Positions 12,735-12,983 of a stretch of DNA of 12,983 nt are shown here, one piece after another (positions within the stretch are counted from its first letter, which is position 1; each line of letters opens with the position of its first letter). Source of the DNA: CAUZIZ01 sp963579905 (GTDB taxonomy: Bacteria > Acidobacteriota > UBA6911 > RPQK01 > JAJDTT01); NCBI GenBank assembly GCA_963579905.1, contig CAUZIZ010000153.1, forward strand, positions 1-12,983, given 5' to 3'. A model generated the notes under the pieces. The model saw only the letters and a program-made list of their open reading frames with translations, was not told where the DNA came from and ran no database searches. The translations under genes were made by a program, and so were the position numbers.

Positions 12735-12983
12735 GTGTCAAGAGCAAAGCGAAGTGGAGTGATGGTGTGGGTGGCGACGTTACTGGGGACGGTGGCGTAT
12801 GCGGATCAACCGCGGCCGATCGTCCAGGTAGTGACGCCGGATGGGGTGTTGCAGGTAGTCCCAGGGAACACGGGAGGGCGATGGAGAATCCCGGCGGGGA
12901 AGTCCGGCAGCTACGACAATCCGATCATCCTGGAAGAGGTCGACGCGATCTCGTTTCGGATCGGGACCGGATCAATCCGGACT
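12735..12983 (+). CDS. Exported protein of unknown function (5' part only)
   Basis: The first 83 codons of a gene run off the right edge. GTG at 12735 follows a strong ribosome site, AAGGGAG (12721-12727), at seven bases. The front is a classical signal peptide: basic SRAKRSG, hydrophobic VMVWVATLLGTV, and a cleavage site after AYA (about residue 23), with DQPRP starting the mature protein. The mature part seen here (IVQVVTPDGVLQVVPG, then RWRIPAGKSGSYDNPIIL) looks beta-rich and has no cysteine; I do not recognise the family. A small hairpin (12703-12717) lies just before the ribosome site. The product would be periplasmic, outer-membrane or secreted. The long empty spacer upstream suggests it has its own promoter, but no good one was found. 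Confidence 0.8.
   Translation, partial: MSRAKRSGVMVWVATLLGTVAYADQPRPIVQVVTPDGVLQVVPGNTGGRWRIPAGKSGSYDNPIILEEVDAISFRIGTGSIRT

Noticed and set aside
1..12983. CRISPR array, insertion sequence, prophage or defence system
   Set aside because: No regularly spaced repeats, transposase, integrase, phage structural or nuclease-type proteins were seen on either strand.

Overview
The window (about 13 kb, GC by eye in the mid-50s percent) comes from a Gram-negative bacterium with a full outer membrane. It carries a periplasmic SurA-like chaperone, a multi-POTRA Omp85/BamA barrel and a TamB-type envelope-spanning protein, arranged as one minus-strand unit. The TamB-BamA-SurA-like order and the 88-residue protein ahead of dtd recall Acidobacteriota and neighbouring phyla. 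That assignment is inference from memory; no rRNA or other marker is present.

Layout. 1-449: no convincing gene, but hairpins, a 10-bp direct repeat and a likely promoter. 450-1156 (+): a small conserved-looking protein, apparently starting at a rare ATT codon, overlapping dtd (D-aminoacyl-tRNA deacylase). 1234-8767 (-): tamB-like, then bamA-like, then surA-like, in transcription order. 8768-8971: divergent spacer with a good sigma70-type promoter and a 14-bp near-perfect tandem repeat. 8972-9966 (+): a GYF_2-AIM24 fusion protein. 9967-10161: convergent spacer with alternative hairpins. 10162-12076 (-): a GalU-type nucleotidyltransferase followed, with a 14-bp overlap, by a GHMP kinase that closely resembles plant glucuronokinase. 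12077-12734: a long spacer with a galU promoter and a TGTGA/TCACA palindrome. 12735-12983 (+): the start of an exported protein cut by the window edge.

How the genes work together. The tamB/bamA/surA-like cluster looks like an outer-membrane biogenesis module: a chaperone, an insertion barrel and a lipid or barrel-assembly bridge. The glucuronokinase/GalU pair makes biochemical sense as a two-step salvage of free glucuronate to UDP-glucuronate, a precursor for polysaccharide. This would be the plant-type route rather than UDP-glucose oxidation.

The most striking anomaly is the number of reading-frame lesions. The tamB-like gene has two in-frame TAG codons and two single-base frameshifts, one in a G7 run. 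The bamA-like gene has a TGA lying between two apparently compensating frameshifts. The AIM24 gene has lost one T in a T-run. Everything on both sides of each lesion still reads as good protein. The lesions are therefore either recent or sequencing errors; several lie in homopolymers, which favours error for those. TAG also ends the AIM24 gene, so code reassignment is not supported. dtd, galU and the glucuronokinase gene are intact. No tRNA, rRNA, CRISPR, insertion sequence or phage gene was seen.
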